The notes beneath the pieces are model-generated. The model searched no databases and was not told the DNA's origin. It was given only the letters and a program-made list of their open reading frames with translations. Made by a program: the position numbers and the translations under genes. From positions 42,546,252-42,610,251 of the forward strand of contig OX328096.1 of NCBI GenBank assembly GCA_946811185.2: a stretch of 64,000 nucleotides of DNA, read 5' to 3'. Positions 57,196-64,000 of the stretch are shown in pieces. Origin of the DNA: Hippopus hippopus (lineage: Eukaryota; Mollusca; Bivalvia; Cardiida; Cardiidae). The number at the start of each line of letters is the position of its first letter. Position 1 is the stretch's first letter.

Positions 57196-57421
57196 CCCTT
57201 TACCACACTTTAAAGATCCTGAGAAAGAAAGCTTTTGAAAAGTATGCGGGAAAAAAAGGAGAAAATTCTAGAAACCAGCATTTTCTCCTTTTGCCACATT
57301 GTTTCTACCCTTCCATCAATGGATTTCAAATTTGGCTCACTATTTGGTTTTTTTTTTTGTCGTCTGCAAATGCTTTGAATTAGAACATGTCTAAAATTTT
57401 TGAAGCTTGGTAAAGAGTTAA
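57192..57421 (+). repeat. Family A repeat
   Basis: TTAA-bounded, with a short deletion after TTAACCCTTTACCACAC; hairpin diverged. Confidence 0.75.
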
Positions 57422-57429
57422 AAATCGTC

Positions 57430-60213
57430 ATCCTGCCATGGGCAGTGAATGATTAAATACGATGATAAACATTTAACCTCCCATCCGTAAAGAATTCACA
57501 CCAGTTGTGTATCCAAAAAATTAATGTTTGCAGTGAAGTTTACATTAAAGGTATGATGTAACATGCCAATAATTGGAAGCGAGAGGGTTGTACTGCAAGC
57601 ATTTGTCGTACACACTTAAAACTGTTTCGCTCGAAGAATTTACACCTGGTTATGGGCTGACCTCCAATCAAAACAAACAATCACGTAATAAGCCAATATC
57701 TCGCCTGCTTTACATGATCTGATATAGCCTTTTTGCGTACAGTAATGATTATCGCTAGAACACCCCAGTCGTGTCATATGTACATTGTGTAATCAGCAGA
57801 AAAAGTCATTCGGCTATATCCTGACTAAATGCATACGCTAATTTGATGCTAAAGTCAAATGGATTAATTACCAATGAATAAAGAAGAGAAATAACAAGGT
57901 TTTGTATTCAACAATGCTTTATTTTTGTAATCATGACAACAACACAGGGCTTCAACCATTTCCCTATATGGAACGACTTTTCATGCTTCTGCAGAAGATG
58001 CCTTTCGAAAATTTTGTGAAAAATGGCGAAACTGCTAACATGACAACGAAATGCCAAGAAAGATTTAACCCTTAAGCATCTTTCAGGACTAGAGTTCCTG
58101 TTGCGGCCTCTGTAGATCAAGATCAGACTGTAGACTAAATGTCTTGTCTAATCTCTGATCATAATCTTCTCGGTCCGCTGTGAAGAGGCATTTCTTACAA
58201 AAAAAAAATCAATGTTTCATTTTTTTGTGTGTACTTTCATGACTGAGAATTACCATTGGTTGACTCAGCTCCATAAGGATTCATGTTCATTACTGTTTTA
58301 CGCACAATGTACAATTGTGCATTTATTATGCAGCTGATCATCCTATCATAATATTTTCCAAAAATTAGTCAGATGCTTTGGAAAATATACTTTCAGCCTG
58401 TCCAAGGTTTTAGTATTCCTGAATATTTGTACTGTCTAGAGTAACGGACTAGACATACAATATTTTTGACAGTAATTTAACGTGTCTGAACATTTAGGGT
58501 GTCTGGATACATTGGCCAATTATGGTTTCCATATATCTTCTGGCAATAGTTATATTACAGTAATTCTATGTACAAAATTCAGTTGGCCGTCACTGGTTCT
58601 TGCCATATCGTAAGTTTGTCTAATGACTGACCGGGTTATCCATATTGTTCCGAGTTTCAGTTATAATCTGTTTCAAATTTCCACTCATAAATTTAACAAT
58701 ATTGAACCCTAGTTTGCCAATGTAAAGTATGCATTGTCAACTTGAAGAGAATTAACTTATAGATTAGAAAAAGTTTGAAAAAATGACTGCCTATGGTCAT
58801 GAGCCAGTAGTGCACATCACCCATTCTCAAATTTTGGCTGCCATTTATGGTCGAGTGCCCTTAGTCTGTGAGTGTCTTTGAAGCGGTGATTTTTGTTTAC
58901 ATCTGGTAAAGCACATAGTTTGATGACGTCACATGGTATTTCAGCTCGTAACCCTTACCAATATTCGAACATTTTATTGCTCTTGAATTTCAGCCAAATA
59001 CTAGACATATACATGTAAAAACCAATTTATTATCTTATTTAAAAAAAAATTGACATCATTTTTCTTATTTCAAAATTGTGTTCTTTCAAAAAAAAAATGC
59101 AAAGATCTACGACTTTCTGCTGTAAAACTACCAAGCTACCACAATTAGGTCATACCATGTTTGCTAAAGAAGGCCGACGACATGTTTTTTATTTGTGCAC
59201 ATTGAACATGGAATTTGTTATCTAAGTTAATTTTTTCTCATTTTTTATTGGTGTGGCCTTTAAAAATCGAAGCATTGAAATCTTACAACTAGTTACAAGA
59301 TCGTCACTGGTTCGATTTCTTGTAAGTCCAGTTATATGCTAATGATTCGAACTAATTTACACCACTTCAATAATAGGATTGTCCTTGCTGGTACTGCGGT
59401 ACTTAATTCTGCTGAAAATTTACTACAACAGAAAGAACTCACATGTATTATTTTCCGATACTATGATAAACTGTTGCATGTAAAGTTACCATAAGTGTTG
59501 CTATCAAAGCTCAAGTCGTGTTTTTCAGACAAAAATATGCAGGTCAAGCTACGATGTAGTCCACTATGGTACTGCATTAACCCCTGTTATTTGGAAAATC
59601 ATACCAAAATATAATTTTCATTTTTAGAAAATTATTTATGTACCGTAGTTTTTGTTTTCGGCGAGGGCTATGACATCACAGCAGATGACCTTCACTTGTC
59701 AAACATGAATTATCGGTTTTATGAAGACTAGGGGGGTAATTATTTTCAAAACATGAAGGAAAGTGTGCTTCATTATTGCAATTAGTGAATATTGAAAGTA
59801 GCTTATCAATAATGAAGAAATTTCTGATATTTTTTAACCAATGCGATGCAAAAACATTTTCTGCTTTCGATTTGATGGATAAACAGTGGATAGGTGGCGC
59901 TACTTATGCAAATAAGGTATTTTTTGGATTACTGCGGTATCATCGATGACGCGGTACCAAAGAGGACAAATATATATGACCTTGAATATGCAAAAAATTG
60001 CAATTTTCCACTGTTTTAACTTGGGTAAGTCTACTCGATGACAAATTTTAGAAAGTGTATTGTAGCAAAGAAGACGAAGATTGTATCAGATGTTCATTGT
60101 AACTTTGATATTTTGTTTTTAGCAATAATTTGTGAGCAAATCCGATATATTCAGAATTTTTGAGACAAATATCAGATGTCACCAAATATCCATTTTCCCA
60201 CACACATTTACTT
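57430..60213. other. No gene seen; family B fragment at the left
   Basis: A family B fragment starts with TTAACCCTTAAGC at 58065 and keeps GTAGATCAAGATCAGACTGT. The remainder is AT-rich unique-looking DNA with CRE-like TGACGTCA at 58922-58929; no coding exon recognised. Confidence 0.4.
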
Positions 60214-60369
60214 AAGGAATGAACAGAATTTTTTTCGTTTTCATGGAGATATGAAAAAAAAAAAACCTAATCACACTGTATGAAACTGCAAAGCGGTTTC
60301 ATACAAAAATTGTGATTAGGTTTTTTTTTCATACCTCCATGAAAACGAAAAAAATTCTCTTCATTCCTT
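60214..60369. repeat. Isolated long hairpin
   Basis: Arms of ~73 nt (60214-60286 and 60296-60369), starting AAGGAATGAACAGAATTTTT and meeting at TATGAAAC/GTTTCATA around a 9-nt loop. Few mismatches. Confidence 0.9.
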
Positions 60370-60955
60370 ATAATTCAATATCACAGACAACAAATATGCA
60401 CTTAAATCTTACTCTAACTGCTTTTTTTTGTAAATCCAACATTGCGCATTTATTTAAAGTCCATTTCATTGATAATTCATAGCGCGGTAAATCTGCTTGT
60501 TCATGACGTAATAATAACGTAAATTCATGACGTCATTATAGTATTGAACATTGGCAGATTTAGTAGATTTAGTATTAGAAGATCAACAGATCTACGCTAG
60601 AATTAGTTGAAAATAAGTTTGTTAGGACCCAGCAAAGTGACAATGAGTTAAGCTCTCTCTTTGAATTTACTGTTGGATATTTTTTTCAATGTTCAGAGAA
60701 AATAAATTTTTCCCGCAATTTGAAATTTGGACTGGATATAAAATCAGACAGAAAAACATTATGGAATCTCGTATACATGTTTGTTTACATTAGTTTAACT
60801 GCAAAAGTAGTTCCGGCACTGCTGAATTTTTTTTTTTTTTCATGGAGCTATGAAAAAATTTTTTCAGCCAATCAGAACTCGCCAATGTTCATGAAAACAA
60901 CTAATATTGAATTATTCTGGTATGGTTTTCAAGTTTTTGTACATGAAACTATCAC

Positions 60956-62438
60956 AAAAACAAGAGGGCCATGATGGCCCTGAAGTCGCTCACCTGAGTC
61001 TTTTGACCAAACATGACTCATTTTCAATCTCTTTTGAGATATTATGACAAACATTCTACCAAGATTTTCATGAGTTATTGATTCGAAATGACCCACTTGC
61101 AAACTGGTGCAAGACCAACATTCTGACCAAGTTTCATGAGTATTGCATTAAAAATGTGGCCTCTAAAAAGTACACAAGGTTTTCGAAGATTTGACCTAGT
61201 GACCTAGTTTTTTTTCCAACATTACCCATTTTCATACTCTTCCAAAATATTATCAAGACAAACATTCTGACCAACTTTCAAGAGTTTTGGACTGAAAATG
61301 TGGCCTCTAGGGTGTACACAAGGTTTTTCTAAGATTTGACTTAGTGACCTAGTTTTTGACCCAACATGACCAATTATCAAACTCATCTGAGATATCAAGA
61401 CAGACATTCTGACCAAGATTCAGGAGTTTTGGACTGAAAATGTGGCCTGTAGAGCGTACACAAGGTTTTTCTAAGATTTGACCAAGTGACTTAGTTTTTG
61501 ACCCGACATGACCCATTATCGAATTCATCTAAGATATTATCAAGAAAATCATTCTGACCAACTTTCAGGAGTTTTGGACTGAAAATGTGGCCTCTAGAGT
61601 GTACACAAGGTTTTTCCAAGATTTGACCTAGTGACCTAGTTTTTGACCCGACATGACCCATTATCAAACTCACTTGAGATATCATTAGGACAAACATTCT
61701 GACCATTTTTCAGGAGTTTTGGACAGAAAATGTGGCCTCTAGAGCATACACAAGGTTTTTCTAAGATTTGACCTAGTGACCTAGTTTTTGACCCGACATG
61801 ACCCATTTTCATACTCTTCCAAAATATTATCAAGACAAACATTCTGACCAACTTTCAAGACTTTTGGACTGAAAATGTGGTTTCTAGAGCGTACACAAGG
61901 TTTTTCTAAGATTTGACCTAGTGACCTAGTTTTTGACCCAACATGACCCATTTTCAAAGTCGTTCGAGATATCAAGACAAACATTCTGACCAACTTTCAG
62001 GAGTTTTGGATTGTAAATGTGGCCTCTAGAGCGTACACAAGGTTTTTCTAAGATTTGACCTAGTGACCTAGTTTTTGACCCGACATGACCCATTTTCGAA
62101 CTTGTCTGAGATATTATCAAGAAAATCATTCTGACCAACTTTCAGGAGTTTTGGACTGAAAATGTGGCCTCTAGAGCGTACACAAGGTTTTTCTAAGATT
62201 TGACCTAGTGATCTAGTTTTTGACTGGACATGACCAATTATCAAACTCATGAGATATTATCAAGACAAAGATTCTGACCAAGTTTCACAAGTACCAGACT
62301 GAAAATGTGGCCTCTAGAGTGTACACAAGCTAAAAATTGATGACGCACGATGGGTGACGCACGATGGACGACGCACGACGGACACAGCACAATCAGAAAA
62401 GCTCACCTTGAGCACTTCGTGCCCAGGTGAGCTAAAAA
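60956..62438 (-). mobile_element. Hairpin-ended element with about nine 145-bp tandem units
   Basis: On the minus strand the 5-prime end is AGCTCACCTGGGCACGAAGT plus its hairpin partner, followed by GTCGTGCGTCGTCCATCGTG. Then come tandem units of 142-148 bp (unit words GTGTACGCTCTAGAGGCCAC, CTAGGTCACTAGGTCAAATC). The 3-prime end is the hairpin GGGCCATCATGGCCC followed by TCTTGTTTTT. The overlapping 60-71-codon frames arise because 145 is not a multiple of three and are not genes. Confidence 0.85.
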
Positions 62439-64000
62439 CATCACAAATTCCAAGAAACATAACTTTTTTCCAACAGCATACATTCTTGAGTTATCAAGTG
62501 ACTCCAGTATGGTCGTGTGTCAAGTACCTTCCAGAAAGCTAACACGAGTTTAACATTTAGAAAAAGCAGAATTTATGGATAAATAGGTTCAGAAAATGAT
62601 GTCATGTGATAGATTTTTTATTATTTTCAGCAAAAATATTGTTTTTTTGTATTTTTTCATTCAAATTACATCACTCTTAGGGCGGAATTAGGCACAAAAA
62701 ATGGTGGTTATACTAATGCACAAATGAATTTTGATTGGGATTGATGGGAATAGAAGATACTTGACTGGAAAGTGTGCTTTTCTTTTGTATATTGTCTATT
62801 TAAGGTTCTGTTTCCAGATAAAGTTCAGAGGGGTGCCGTTTGAGCATCTGAGGATATTTTACTAACATTCCAGTATTTCCACATGACATTTGACAATGTT
62901 TCCTTCTGTAACATAATCCCATCCCACTAAGGCCAAAGTGATTGTATAATGTGTTTTACAAAGAGGGTTCCTTATACATGCTCAGTCCTGTAATAATGCA
63001 ATTATCAAGTTTGACGTAAAAACATGACAGTTCTACTGTGAAAAGAATTCCAGATTTATTTCTGAGTAAATCCACAGGTTAATTGTATGATTTCATTCCT
63101 AAGTTAGTATAACAATGATAAACGAGGATTGAAATTAGGTTGTCTGTAAAGGAAGTGTGTATGATGTTATCCACAATTCAAGGATGGTACCTCCAGAAAT
63201 AGAGTGTGATCAAGGTTGGTTTTAAAAGTAAACAGTTAAACAGAAGTGACTGGAAACAAAACAAAAACATGCACACAATGTACATCCAGTAGGTTTATTT
63301 CCCCGATGTAGTTTTTATTATTGTTGATATCTCCATTGAATGACCAGCCGGTTCTTACCTACAGGCACCAATCATGGACGGTCGAGGATATAATATGCTA
63401 GCAACCACTATGTAGGTATAATGTTCAACTTACTTTGTTAGATCAGAGATCGCATAGTATAGTCACTACATGTAGGTTCACGGTACATTTTGCTTCAAGG
63501 TAATCGGTATACTTTTCCATCATAATAAACATAAATGCCCTCTCGGGGCTTGTTTGGTCTCAAATTTGAGTGTAAATACCATGACTCAGACAATTCTTTA
63601 TCCAAGCCAACCTTGATTTCCAAAATAAAAGTTTAGAGTAGAAGAAAAATATACTGAAAGTGAAAACGATGTAATAGACAACTACATCATTGCTACATGC
63701 TTAACACCATTTACCCCACCCTCTAAAATCTTTCATTAAATCCTCAATTTTACACACAAACAGACATGATGATGTATTTAGATCATCTAGATCATGTGGC
63801 AATATTTTCAAATCATATGACTACAGATTGGCCCCAAATATACCCAGTTGCGAAATTAATGATTTTTTGACGAAGACTATCAAAGTCACGTGACTCAATT
63901 TCAAAATGGCAGTGGGACAGTGATGTAGGTCAAGGTGGATTTTCTTGCAAATGATTGGATGAAACTGCATGATATTTTCTATGACGCTAACTAAAAGATG
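62439..64000. other. No gene seen
   Basis: AT-rich, apparently low-copy sequence with no coding frame, SINE or palindromic family copy that I can identify. It could be intron or intergenic DNA. Confidence 0.45.

Noticed and set aside
61222..62250. Series of overlapping 60-71-codon minus-strand frames starting MVRM
   Set aside because: They are generated by a ~145-bp tandem repeat. The unit is not a multiple of three, so the frame changes from unit to unit.
61040..62320. A CRISPR array
   Set aside because: The ~145-bp units are direct tandem repeats without constant short repeats and unique spacers, and the genome is animal.
63340..63420. Possible minus-strand exon ending at a GTAAGAAC donor (rc of GTTCTTACCTACAGGC)
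   Set aside because: Only a short open segment with no identifiable protein and no partner exon; too weak to annotate.

Overview
This is an AT-rich animal nuclear sequence, most likely from a bivalve mollusc. There are spliced genes with large introns, tRNA-derived SINEs, Tc1 and pogo transposase remains, and very dense short palindromic repeats. There are no operons or prokaryotic gene packing. The bivalve assignment rests on the repeat types (hairpin-ended elements rich in CCGT runs, and SINEs ending in short CAAC/CAAA runs). That is recognition from memory; the species is not resolved.

Genes. The one confidently recognised gene is on the + strand. Eight coding exons between 1982 and 14838 join in phase into the last 298 residues of the zinc transporter ZIP11 (SLC39A11). 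The N-terminal exon or exons are not in the window. Two good splice-joined terminal exons of an unidentified gene lie on the minus strand at 55705-55169, with one in-frame TAG. A weak group of possible exons lies at 36728-37550 (+). Two transposase pseudogenes are present: a Tc1-like one (41694-42719, minus) broken by one nonsense codon, and a pogo/jerky-like fragment (53499-54066, plus) broken by a frameshift and truncation.

Repeats by region. From 3 to 31.7 kb, covering the SLC39A11 introns and the DNA downstream, about 40 copies of a ~225-bp TTAA-bounded family (family A) occur, each built around a 67-nt palindrome. A second TTAA family (family B) has a different central palindrome. Families C and D, several SINEs and hairpin-ended elements are interspersed. 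From 33.6 to 36.1 kb lie two copies of a ~650-bp inverted-repeat element with 6-bp target duplications. From 41.5 to 48 kb there is a nested block: a 2.45-kb Tc1 element, then a 3.64-kb element with ~585-bp AT-rich terminal inverted repeats, which itself carries a hairpin-ended element, a third copy of the ~650-bp element and a SINE. At 48.6-49.5 kb is an inverted copy of a 0.9-kb repeat also found at 1.0-1.96 kb. The end of the window holds an isolated 156-nt hairpin (60.2 kb) and a minus-strand hairpin-ended element with about nine 145-bp tandem units (60.96-62.4 kb).

The window shows repeat biology rather than a gene system. Three families that look unrelated in sequence share one design (TTAA ends plus a central hairpin). 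Another group of elements with different 5-prime hairpins shares a 3-prime end made of a hairpin followed by CTCTTGT or a close variant. Two elements ending TATGG...CCATA have exact 6-bp target duplications. All copy counts, spans and alignments were made by eye.
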